A DNA stretch of 64,000 nucleotides from Oleispira antarctica RB-8 (GTDB lineage Bacteria > Pseudomonadota > Gammaproteobacteria > Pseudomonadales > Oceanobacteraceae): contig FO203512.1 in the NCBI GenBank assembly GCA_000967895.1, positions 4,339,531 to 4,403,530 on the forward strand, given 5' to 3'. Below are positions 27,941 through 36,821 of the stretch, one piece after another. The number at the start of each line of letters is the position of its first letter. Positions within the stretch are counted from its first letter, which is position 1. A program made the translations under genes and the position numbers. Under the pieces are notes generated by a model. It saw only the letters and a list, made by a program, of their open reading frames with translations. It had not been told where the DNA came from and ran no database searches.

Positions 27941-30741
27941 AGTCTGTCATTACAGGGACTGAAAAGCTTACCGAGCTTACTCGGCCCATAAATGTCGCCA
28001 AACTCAGTCACTTAAGTCATCGCTATGGCGATAATTTTGCCCTCAGTGACATTAATTTAGAATTGCCCGCAGGCAGCATGGTGGGGTTAATCGGCCCCGA
28101 TGGTGTTGGTAAGTCTAGCCTGCTCGCCCTTATTGCGGGCGCTCGGGCGATTCAAGAAGGCGAAGTCGAAGTGCTTGAAGGCGATATGCGCGATAGCCGC
28201 TTTCGTACTTCCGCTTCCCCCCGTATTGCTTACATGCCACAAGGGCTAGGTAAAAACCTATACCCAACACTGTCCGTTTTCGAAAATATAGATTTCTTTG
28301 GCCGCCTTTTTGGTCAAAAACGAAAAGAACGTGCAACGCGTATTAAAGACCTGCTAAAAAGCACGGGGTTAGAAGCCTTTGCTGATCGTCCGGCTGAAAA
28401 ACTATCAGGCGGAATGAAGCAAAAACTCGGCTTATGCTGCGCTTTGATTCATGATCCTGAATTATTGATTCTGGACGAGCCAACCACGGGGGTCGATCCA
28501 CTTTCCCGCCGTCAGTTTTGGCAACTGATTGAACGCATTCGTAGCCGCCAAAACAACATGAGCGTATTGGTTGCGACCGCTTATATGGAAGAAGCCGACG
28601 ATTTTGATTGGCTAGTCGCCATGGACGATGGCAAAGTTATTGGCACGGGTAGCCCAAGTGAGATAAAGACCCAAACGGGGAAGAAGTCTCTCGATGAAGC
28701 CTTTATTGCGCTGCTACCCGAAGAAAAACGTCACGGCCACCATACTCTTGTAGTTCCTCCTCGTCAGCCAAACCCAGCAGGTACTGAAGCTGCGATTAGT
28801 GCAACTGAGCTGACCAAAATTTATGGTGAATTCACTGCGGTTAATAACGTCAGTTTAAACATCGAACGCGGTGAAATTTTCGGTTTTCTAGGCTCCAATG
28901 GTTGCGGTAAAACCACCACCATGAAAATGCTAACAGGCCTGCAACCTGCGAGCAGCGGTGAAGCAAAATTGTTTGGTCAAACAGTGGATGCAAAAAACAT
29001 AGAAACCCGCAAACGCGTTGGCTTTATGTCTCAAGCGTTTTCACTCTACAGCGAACTGACTGTACAACAAAACATGGTCTTACATGCTCGCCTATTCCAC
29101 TTACCCGCTGAAAAAATAGAGCCTCGGGTTAATGAATTAATCATCCGCTTTAACCTCGAAAAATACAGAGACGACTTTCCCGAAGATTTACCTCTAGGTA
29201 TTCGCCAGCGTTTATCACTTGCGGTAGCTGTGGTGCATAACCCTGAAATATTAATTCTCGACGAGCCCACCTCGGGCGTCGACCCCGTAGCCCGTGATGA
29301 CTTCTGGGAACTGTTAATAGAGCTATCTCGTGAACAGGGCGTGACTATTTTCATATCGACCCATTTTATGGATGAAGCCGCACGCTGTGATCGTATATCG
29401 CTGATGCATGCGGGGGAAATACTAGCCAGTGATACCCCAGCAGCACTCTGTAAAATACGCGGTGCCGATACGTTAGAAGATGCATTTATTGAATACTTAG
29501 AGGAAGCGGTAGCCAAGTCTGCGCCTTCCTCTACAACCCCTGAAGACAATATTGATGAGGCTGCAGCGATACCACTTGCCACGTCTGCAACTCGCAAACA
29601 TAGCTCAAACAAGTATTTTAGCCTGCTGCGGCTATTCGGTTATGCCCACCGCGAGACACTGGAATTATGGCGCGATCCCATTAGATTGACCTTTGCCTTG
29701 TTAGGCTCAATCATCCTCATGTTTATTCTGGGTTATGGCATTACTTTTGATGTTGAAGATTTAAGCTTTGCCGTATTTGATCAAGATCAAACCCCTGAAA
29801 GCCGCGACTATATTCAGAACATGGCGGGCTCTCGTTATTTCATCCAAAAAGAGAATATAAGCAGCCCAGAAGAACTGGATCGGCGTATGCGCAGCGGTGA
29901 ACTCAGTGTCGCCGTACAGATTCCGCCAAGTTTTGGGCATCAGTTAAAACGCAATAGAACACCGGAAATTGTGGTCTGGATTGATGGCGCGATGCCATTT
30001 CGAGCAGAAACCATAAAAGGCTATCTCACCGGCACTCACTATGCGTACATGACCGACTTGTCTCTGCGTACCTTTGGAGTCATACCCAACTTGATTCCCG
30101 CAAATATCGCCTCACGCTATCACTACAATCAAGACTTCAAAAGTATCGAAGCCATGGTGCCAGCGGTGATTCCACTATTATTGGTCTTTATTCCCGCAAT
30201 TTTAATGGCGCTCGGCGTAGTCCGCGAAAAAGAGTTAGGTTCCATTACCAACCTCTACGTGACTCCCGTTACTCGCTTAGAATTTCTAATTGGCAAACAA
30301 CTGCCTTACATTCTGGTGAGTATGATCAGCTTCTTTGGCTTAGTTGGGCTAGCCGTCTACGTATTTGGTGTGCCACTCAAAGGCAGTTTCTGGGCACTTA
30401 CAGCAACCGCCTTGCTGTACGTTATCGGCACGACTGGGCTGGGACTTTTAATTTCGACCTTCACCAAAACACAAATTTCAGCATTGGCCGCCACCACGGT
30501 AATTGTATTGATGATAGCGGTAAACTTTTGTGGATTGATTAATCCGGTCGCCTCTTTAGAAGGCTTTGCAGCCATTATTAGCAAACTGTTTCCGACGACT
30601 TACTTTTTAGAAGCCTGTCGCGGTGTATTCAATAAAGGTCTGAGTTTTTCTGGCCTGTCTGCTCAGTTTTTGCCCTTGCTCGCCTTTATACCCGTGCTGA
30701 CCTTGGCCAGTGTTTTTCTACTTCCGAAGCAGGATAAATAG
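27937..30741 (+). CDS. rbbA: Double ABC-ATPase/permease fusion (RbbA-like)
   Basis: A 934-residue protein with two nucleotide-binding domains and a C-terminal ABC-2 membrane domain. Domain 1 has Walker A GPDGVGKS (53-60), LSGGMKQKL and [11 protein letters not shown]. Domain 2 has Walker [22 protein letters not shown] and a degenerate signature, LPLGIRQRL, in place of LSGGQ. The membrane half (about 590-934) begins [18 protein letters not shown] and has six hydrophobic segments. E. coli RbbA, of the same layout, was described as a ribosome-associated ATPase; the operon context here argues for export. Two bases separate it from the next gene. Confidence 0.88.
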
Positions 30742-30743
30742 CC

Positions 30744-31865
30744 ATGCAACGTCGCGGTAATATTCTCCAATTAGGCATCAAGGAACTGCGCAGCCTGTGG
30801 CGCGACAAAGTCTTGTTGCTGTTCGTGCTCTTTGCCTTTACTGGGCTAATCTATGTGGTCTCATCGGCCACATCCTTAGAATTGAACAACGCTCCGATTG
30901 CGGTTGTTGATGAAGACCAATCACCTTTGTCTAAACGCATTATCAGCGCCTTCTACAAGCCCTACTTCAAAAGCCCAGATGTCATTTCCTTAAGCGAAGT
31001 TGATTCCTTACTAAATAGCGGCCGCTATACGTTTGTTTTAGACATACCGCCCTACTTTCAACGCGATGTGTTGGCCGGCAAACAACCCACACTGCAAGTG
31101 AATATCGATGCAACACGCATGTCGCAGGCCTTCATCGGTGATAACTATATCCAGGCCATCGTCGGCGCTGAAATCAATGAGTTTGTGAAAGGCTATCGTG
31201 ACGTCTACACATTACCCATTCAGCAATCGCCGCACATTATGTTTAACCCGAACTTGACCAGCGTTTGGTTTGGTAGCGTGATGGAACTCATGAACGTGAT
31301 CACCATGATTTCGATTATTCTGACAGGCGCAGCGGTTATTCGCGAACGCGAGCACGGCACGTTGGAACACTTGCTGGTGATGCCATTAACACCGTTTGAA
31401 ATAGTAGTGGCCAAAATCTGGGCCAATGGTCTGGTGATTTTACTACTGGCGGCTTTTTCACTGTTCGTAGTGATTGAAGGTTTCTTGCAAGTTCCTATTC
31501 ACGGCTCTGCCACATTGTTCTTATTTGGCGCAGCAATACATTTATTTGCCACGACATCGCTGGGTATCTTACTCGGCACTCAGGCACGCACCATGCCGCA
31601 GTTGGGGTTATTGATGATACTGATCTTACTGCCGTTACAAATGCTCTCAGGTGGCGTTACACCTCGTGAAAGCATGCCAGAGATTGTTCAGAACATCATG
31701 CTCATCGCACCCACCACGCACTTCGTGAAGTTTGCGCAGGCGATTTTATATCGTGGGGCGGGATGGGAAGTGGTTTGGCCGTATTTTCTTGCCTTGCTCG
31801 GGATTGGAACTGCGTGCTTTCTATTAGCATTATCACGCTTTCGTAAATCTGTGGCGCTTTCTTGA
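30744..31865 (+). CDS. yhhJ: ABC-2 type permease (YhhJ-like)
   Basis: The 373-residue inner-membrane protein has one N-terminal helix (about 23-42), a large periplasmic domain of about 130 residues, and five C-terminal helices from about residue 180, with the ABC-2 motif REREHGTLEHLLVMPLTPFE. It would pair with the permease half of the RbbA-like protein to export a substrate through the YhiI-type adaptor. Substrate unknown. It starts 2 bases after the rbbA stop. Confidence 0.87.
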   Translation: MQRRGNILQLGIKELRSLWRDKVLLLFVLFAFTGLIYVVSSATSLELNNAPIAVVDEDQSPLSKRIISAFYKPYFKSPDVISLSEVDSLLNSGRYTFVLDIPPYFQRDVLAGKQPTLQVNIDATRMSQAFIGDNYIQAIVGAEINEFVKGYRDVYTLPIQQSPHIMFNPNLTSVWFGSVMELMNVITMISIILTGAAVIREREHGTLEHLLVMPLTPFEIVVAKIWANGLVILLLAAFSLFVVIEGFLQVPIHGSATLFLFGAAIHLFATTSLGILLGTQARTMPQLGLLMILILLPLQMLSGGVTPRESMPEIVQNIMLIAPTTHFVKFAQAILYRGAGWEVVWPYFLALLGIGTACFLLALSRFRKSVALS

Positions 31866-31878
31866 AAGTCAGTGTTTT

Positions 31879-31896
31879 GTCGGCCTGAAGGCCGAC
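31879..31896. repeat. REP-like palindrome after the yhiI-rbbA-yhhJ operon
   Basis: GTCGGCCTGAAGGCCGAC forms a tight GC-rich hairpin 14 bases after the yhhJ stop, followed by CTACATTTTGG. No U-run follows, so it is more like a repetitive extragenic palindrome than a terminator. Only one copy is noticed in the window. Confidence 0.5.
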
Positions 31897-31940
31897 CTAC
31901 ATTTTGGAGAGAAGAAAGGATTTACTAAATTTTAGGCATA

Positions 31941-31972
31941 AAAAAACCCCGTTATCTAATGATAACGAGGTT
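31941..31972 (-). terminator. Terminator of tRNA-Thr
   Basis: On the minus strand AACCTCGTTATC-ATTA-GATAACGGGGTT forms a 12-bp stem with a T-G wobble, followed by TTTTT. It lies 9 bases after the tRNA 3' end. Confidence 0.85.
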
Positions 31973-31980
31973 CTCGTATT

Positions 31981-32056
<76 letters not shown>

Positions 32057-32235
32057 TAACTGGGGCAGGATAATATAGACCATACCCGACTTCGTCAATG
32101 TCTTTTTTCATTATTATCTATTATTTATTCACTTGGGTCAGATCCCTAAGTTATTGATTCCATTCTTATTATCATCAAAACATGCGAAATATCAGCAAAC
32201 TGGCCGTTATTGCTGGGATACAGGGCCAGCTTAGG

Positions 32236-32241
32236 TATAAT
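32236..32241 (+). promoter_or_regulatory. Putative -10 element upstream of dctQ
   Basis: A perfect TATAAT 37 bases before the preferred dctQ ATG. A TTGCTG lies 20 bases upstream, longer than the usual -35 spacing, so the promoter call is tentative. The reading frame open from 32182 would place its N-terminus over this element, a reason to prefer the later ATG. Confidence 0.4.
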
Positions 32242-32277
32242 TCTGCGCATTCAATAATAAGATTTAATTTGTACCCC

Positions 32278-32829
32278 ATGCCTTTGTCTATGCACTCTTT
32301 TGTTTCAGCTCTACATGCTTTTACCGCTTTTATCGGTAAAACCTGCCGTTGGTTTTCACTGGCGATGGTGGTGGTGACCTGTTTGGTCGTTATTTTGCGT
32401 TATGCTTTTGACTATTCTTCTATCGCGATGCAGGAGACGGTGATGTATTTGCATGCGTCTCTGTTTATGTTTGGCGCGGCTTATACCTGGCAGCAGCAGG
32501 GGCATGTTCGTGTGGATGTGCTTTATCACAAATGGCCTGCGGCGATTCAGCAACGCGTCGATTTATTCGGTACTTTATTTTTATTATTACCGACCTGCTT
32601 ATTTTTAATTTATATCAGTTGGGATTACGTGCTTATGGCTTGGGCTAATGGCGAGAAATCTCATGAAGCGGGTGGCCTGCCGTTTGTTTATCTGCTTAAA
32701 ACGCTGATTGTTGTTTTGCCCATTTTGCTGCTGGTGCAAGCGACGACAAATGTGTTGGCAAGTCTTTTTAATATCCCACTCTCAAATACAGATGACTCAA
32801 GCCCAGCGCAAGCCGGAGGAAATTCATAA
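32278..32829 (+). CDS. dctQ: TRAP transporter small permease (DctQ)
   Basis: Small four-helix membrane subunit of a tripartite ATP-independent periplasmic transporter. The 183-residue protein has four hydrophobic segments and the DctQ motif LRYAFDYSSIAMQE plus RVDVLYHKWP. Its TAA overlaps the dctM ATG by one base. The start at 32278 is not supported by a clear ribosome site; 32290 is an alternative. Confidence 0.88.
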   Translation: MPLSMHSFVSALHAFTAFIGKTCRWFSLAMVVVTCLVVILRYAFDYSSIAMQETVMYLHASLFMFGAAYTWQQQGHVRVDVLYHKWPAAIQQRVDLFGTLFLLLPTCLFLIYISWDYVLMAWANGEKSHEAGGLPFVYLLKTLIVVLPILLLVQATTNVLASLFNIPLSNTDDSSPAQAGGNS

Positions 32830-34202
32830 TGGAATGGATGCCTTTGGTTTTATTCGTCGCGGTGTGTCTTGTATTAATGCTGGGCTTTCCTGTTGCATTC
32901 TCTTTAGCGGGCACGTCTTTAATTATTGCAGGGTTTGGGTATTTAGCGGGGAGTTTTGATGGTGCTTTTTTGAGTGCCTTACCTAATCGTATTTTTGGAA
33001 TTTTGAGCAATCAGATTCTAATTGCGGTGCCGCTGTTTGTCTTCATGGGCATCATGTTAGAAAAGTCACGCATTGCTGAACGTTTACTGCACAACATGGC
33101 GCTATTATTTGGCCCGCTGCGAGGTGGTCTTGGTATTTCGGTGATTCTGGTCGGTATGCTGATGGCTGCCAGTACTGGGATTATTGGTGCAACGGTTGTG
33201 ACCATGGGGCTTATTTCTTTGCCCGCTATGCTGAAGAATGGTTATAGCCCGTCTTTAGCGGCGGGTAACATTTGTGCGACGGGGACGTTAGGGCAAATTA
33301 TTCCACCGTCAACGGCGCTGATTCTGCTGGGTGATGTTTTATCGAATGCCTATCAGCAAGCGCAACTCAGCATGGGCATTTTCAGTCCAGATACGGTTTC
33401 TGTCGCCGATTTATTTGTCGGTGCATTAATCCCCGGTTTATTGCTGGTTGTGTCGTACATGCTTTACATGGGGTTTACAGCTTGGCTTAAACCCCAAGCG
33501 GCCCCCGCGATGGTTGATCGCCCAGAGCTGGATATGAAATTTGCCAAGCAATTACTGGCGGGGTTGATTCCACCTTTGGCGTTAATGCTGGCAGTATTAG
33601 GGTCTATTTTAACGGGCATAGCGACGCCGACCGAAGCCGCAGCGGTTGGTGCAGCAGGGGCGACAATTCTTGCGTTGATCTATGGTCAGCTTTCTTTACC
33701 ACGTTTGAAAGAAGTGATGGATGGCACACTGAAAGTCACTAGTATGATTTTCATGATTTTTATTGGCGCTGCGGTATTCTCGCTGGTCTTCCGAGGCTTT
33801 GGTGGTGACGAGCAGGTGCAGGCATTATTCGAAGCGATGCCAGGTGGCAAGATCGGCGCGATGCTGGTGGTGATGTTGGTAATTTTCTTGCTGGGCTTTA
33901 TTCTCGATTTCATTGAAATTACGTTTGTGGTGGTACCGATTGTTGCGCCTATTTTGTTGGCGATGGGCATTGACCCTATTTGGCTAGGCATTATGATTGC
34001 TATCAATTTGCAAACTTCTTTTTTAACGCCCCCTTTTGGCTTTGCGCTGTTTTATTTACGCGGTGTGGCCCCAAAAGAGCTACCAACCAGTGCGATTTAT
34101 CGCGGAGTGATTCCGTTTATTGCTATTCAAGTTGGGATGTTGGTATTACTAAGCTTTATTCCGGAACTCGCTACTTGGTTACCCGATAAAATTTACGGAT
34201 AA
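32829..34202 (+). CDS. dctM: TRAP transporter large permease (DctM)
   Basis: The 457-residue, mostly hydrophobic protein is the transport channel of the TRAP system. Family motifs: GFPVAFSLAGTS near the start, LGQIIPPSTALILLGD, GIATPTEAAAVGA and DFIEITFVVVPIVAPI. One-base overlap with dctQ. The matching periplasmic binding protein (dctP) is 1.5 kb away on the other strand. Confidence 0.95.
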   Translation: MEWMPLVLFVAVCLVLMLGFPVAFSLAGTSLIIAGFGYLAGSFDGAFLSALPNRIFGILSNQILIAVPLFVFMGIMLEKSRIAERLLHNMALLFGPLRGGLGISVILVGMLMAASTGIIGATVVTMGLISLPAMLKNGYSPSLAAGNICATGTLGQIIPPSTALILLGDVLSNAYQQAQLSMGIFSPDTVSVADLFVGALIPGLLLVVSYMLYMGFTAWLKPQAAPAMVDRPELDMKFAKQLLAGLIPPLALMLAVLGSILTGIATPTEAAAVGAAGATILALIYGQLSLPRLKEVMDGTLKVTSMIFMIFIGAAVFSLVFRGFGGDEQVQALFEAMPGGKIGAMLVVMLVIFLLGFILDFIEITFVVVPIVAPILLAMGIDPIWLGIMIAINLQTSFLTPPFGFALFYLRGVAPKELPTSAIYRGVIPFIAIQVGMLVLLSFIPELATWLPDKIYG

Positions 34203-34265
34203 TATTTAAACATAATTTTAAAAAAATCAGTCTTCTACGGAGATTTCCTAGGAATAATAAAAACA

Positions 34266-34736
34266 ATGAGCATTTTTTCCAGTAATAACAGTAACAAACA
34301 AAATCCGGCACCCTCGGAACTTGAGGATATATCTTCAGAATACCCGTCATCTGAAGATCAAGAGCCAGCACCCAGCGGTGAGCTGAGCTTACGCTTAATT
34401 CCTGGGCGCCAAGATACCAATATTCATGGAGGTATTTCTGGAGGTTGGGTGGCCGCCCGTATGGACGAAGCTGCTGAAAGTGTGGCCAGCAAAATCGCCC
34501 ATGGCCGCGTTGCTAATGTATCGATGGATTCCATGGTCTTTATGTCGCCGATTCGCGTCGGTGCGGCGGTGTGTGTTTACACGACGTTAGAAGATATCGG
34601 TAAGTCGTCGATTAAGATTAATGTCGAGATGTGGACGCGCAACCTAGGCGATGGAGAGAGACGTAAGGTGGTTGATGCGACGTTTGTTTATGTTGCAATC
34701 GATGAGCAAGGCCGTATTCGTAACGTACCTCGCTAG
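34266..34736 (+). CDS. YciA-like acyl-CoA thioesterase (hotdog fold)
   Basis: Predicted to hydrolyse acyl-CoA. After a Ser/Pro/Glu-rich disordered leader (1-38), the hotdog domain shows DTNIHGGISGGWVAARMDEA with the probable catalytic Asp67, then GRVANVSMDSMVFMSPIRVG and SIKINVEMW. The N-terminal extension is unusual for YciA, which is normally about 130 residues against 156 here. It stands 64 bases after dctM and may be cotranscribed. Confidence 0.82.
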   Translation: MSIFSSNNSNKQNPAPSELEDISSEYPSSEDQEPAPSGELSLRLIPGRQDTNIHGGISGGWVAARMDEAAESVASKIAHGRVANVSMDSMVFMSPIRVGAAVCVYTTLEDIGKSSIKINVEMWTRNLGDGERRKVVDATFVYVAIDEQGRIRNVPR

Positions 34737-34751
34737 TTGCTAAACGCCATA

Positions 34752-35588
34752 TTATGCTATTTTTTGCTCTGCTCGAAGGCGGTAAAGAGCGGCGAGATAA
34801 TAGACCAATATGGCGACGGCTAACCCTGCACAAAGCAATCTTACCCAAGCAATTGAGGGGATTTCTGGAAAGTCAGCAGGGGCGGTAAGACTACCAATTA
34901 ATGCGGCCAAGGCGAGAAAGGCCGCGGCAAGATAATTGCCTTTCATTGTAAATGGTTTCACACTCAATAAGCAGCCAACATACGCGATCAGTAACCCCAA
35001 CGCGGCTCCGGCTAGGATATCTTCTGGCCAATGCGCTCCCACAGAAATTCGTGATATACCCGCTAATACAGCCAACATTAATACTGAGAGTCTTAAAGAC
35101 AGACTAGAAAACGTCAGTATTATAAACCCAGCCATAGCAAAAGCAGTGGTCGTATGGCCAGATGGAAAACTGTACCTTTTCAGCACATCTCCAATGATAT
35201 GAAAATCACTTAGGGCCAATACACCGGCGGGTCTAGGATCGGAAAAAAACTGTTTGAAACCTGCAATTAAAATACCGGCCATCAATGTTATGAGCAAAAA
35301 ACGTTTAGCAATCGCAGGGTATCTGAGAGTTAATCCCAAGGCTAAAACCCCAACAATCGAGCCATTACCCAGCTCCGTTAGATGTGCAGCAACTGCGTCT
35401 GAAATAAGGGCTTTTGAGGCTTCGTTGATAGCAAAAAATAATGATTCGTTGAGATCAAAAACTTGTAGCAAGATAAACGCGACTACAGCCAATGCGATCA
35501 TAATGAGATAAGAACGTAGCGCAATTAATTTATCTGTTTGGATTTGGTGTTCGGTAATGAATAACATGATGTGAGTACTTAGCTGCAT
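34752..35588 (-). CDS. PAP2 family membrane phosphatase
   Basis: The 278-residue integral membrane protein has the full phosphatase signature: KQFFSDPRP (112-120), PSGH (142-145) and SRISVGAHWPED (179-190), and multiple membrane helices. Likely substrates are lipid phosphates such as phosphatidate, phosphatidylglycerophosphate or undecaprenyl pyrophosphate; the sequence does not decide. Start uncertain: ATG at 35567 is an alternative, with no clear ribosome site for either. Confidence 0.85.
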   Translation of the reverse strand: MQLSTHIMLFITEHQIQTDKLIALRSYLIMIALAVVAFILLQVFDLNESLFFAINEASKALISDAVAAHLTELGNGSIVGVLALGLTLRYPAIAKRFLLITLMAGILIAGFKQFFSDPRPAGVLALSDFHIIGDVLKRYSFPSGHTTTAFAMAGFIILTFSSLSLRLSVLMLAVLAGISRISVGAHWPEDILAGAALGLLIAYVGCLLSVKPFTMKGNYLAAAFLALAALIGSLTAPADFPEIPSIAWVRLLCAGLAVAILVYYLAALYRLRAEQKIA

Positions 35589-35681
35589 TAATGAGTGTGA
35601 ATAAATAGACTAAGAATCATACCACCAATCTTTGCAGGATTGGCAGCATGAACAACGTAAGAGAGAAAGGAAGTGTCAGTA

Positions 35682-36794
35682 TTAACGCGCGTTAATAAAA
35701 GCTTGTTCGCTGATTGCGTGATACTTAACAACTCCGTCACGGTACTTAATGTAAGAATCATACACTTTTTGCGACGCTGGATCTTGCGCGGCAACTTCGG
35801 CCACAACCTCTGCAGACAGCTCACGCAGCTTGCTTAGAACATCCGTCGGTAATGCTCGTAAGTCGACACCGTGCTTATCGACTAGCTCAGTTAGCGCCGC
35901 ATTATTACGCGCGGTATACTCAGCTAACATGTCAGCGTTAATCGCTTTAGCCGCAGTGGTTACAATCGCTTGTAAGTCTTTTGGCAGTGATTCAAACGCG
36001 GGTTTATTAACAGTCAATTCCATCATGGAACCTGGTTCATGCCAGCCCGGGTAATAATAATACTTGGCCGCTTTATAAAGACCAAATGCGAGGTCGTTGT
36101 AAGGACCCACCCATTCTGTGGCATCGATAGCACCCGTTTGTAGCGAGGTGAATAATTCGCCACCGGGCAATGTCACAGGGGTTCCACCTGCACGCTTTAA
36201 TACTTCACCACCCAAACCAGGGATGCGCATTTTCAGACCTTTAAGATCTTCAACAGAGTTGATCTCTTTATTGAACCAACCTGCCATTTGCACGCCTGTA
36301 TTACCTGCCGCTAGTGGAATTAGGTTGAATGGCGCGTACAGTTCTTGCCATAATTCCAGACCGCCACCGTGGTAGATCCAGCCATTCATTTCTTGTGCCG
36401 TTAAGCCAAACGGAACGGTTGTGAAGAACTGCGCAGCGGGCATTTTACCTTTCCAGTAATACGCACCACTATGGCCCATCTCGGCTGTTCCTTGAGAGAC
36501 CGCATCAAATACTTGCAACGCAGGCACAAGTTCGCCAGCACCATAAACCTTAACCTTTAAGCGACCCGCTGACATGTCATCAACCATCTTCGAAAAGCGC
36601 TCAGGGGCGGTACCTAAACCTGGGAAGTTTTTAGGCCACGAAGTCACCATTTTCCAGTTATAGGTTTGCTGAGGTTGAGCGTCGGCACCGTTGGTAGCCG
36701 CCACCGGCTTCTCTGGCCCACAGGCGATTAAGGTCGTTGCCACTAACCCCATCAAACCGAGCTTAATCATTGAAAAGGCATTCTTTGCCAGCAT
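35682..36794 (-). CDS. dctP: TRAP transporter substrate-binding lipoprotein (DctP/TakP-like)
   Basis: Periplasmic solute receptor. The 370-residue precursor has a lipobox TLIAC with Cys25 as the lipidated residue, then a binding domain with RLKVKVYGAGELVPA, LKGLKMRIPGLGGEVLKRAG and SLQTGAIDATEWVGP, the layout of receptors for alpha-keto or hydroxy acids. The ATG has AAAGGAAA upstream. It probably serves the DctQM pair at 32.3 kb, but is on the other strand with two unrelated genes between. Confidence 0.9.
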   Translation of the reverse strand: MLAKNAFSMIKLGLMGLVATTLIACGPEKPVAATNGADAQPQQTYNWKMVTSWPKNFPGLGTAPERFSKMVDDMSAGRLKVKVYGAGELVPALQVFDAVSQGTAEMGHSGAYYWKGKMPAAQFFTTVPFGLTAQEMNGWIYHGGGLELWQELYAPFNLIPLAAGNTGVQMAGWFNKEINSVEDLKGLKMRIPGLGGEVLKRAGGTPVTLPGGELFTSLQTGAIDATEWVGPYNDLAFGLYKAAKYYYYPGWHEPGSMMELTVNKPAFESLPKDLQAIVTTAAKAINADMLAEYTARNNAALTELVDKHGVDLRALPTDVLSKLRELSAEVVAEVAAQDPASQKVYDSYIKYRDGVVKYHAISEQAFINAR

Positions 36795-36821
36795 GAGTGT
36801 TTCCTTTTTTTATTTTAATCG

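Noticed and set aside
29046..29612. 188-residue frame on the minus strand
   Set aside because: Lies wholly antisense to the rbbA-like gene, composition is Ser/Ile-rich as expected of an antisense shadow, and no ribosome site is seen.
35571..35582. GTGAGTACTTAG as a SlmA-binding site
   Set aside because: Matches 10 of 12 consensus bases, but a single 12-mer at that similarity is expected by chance and it lies at the start of the PAP2 gene.
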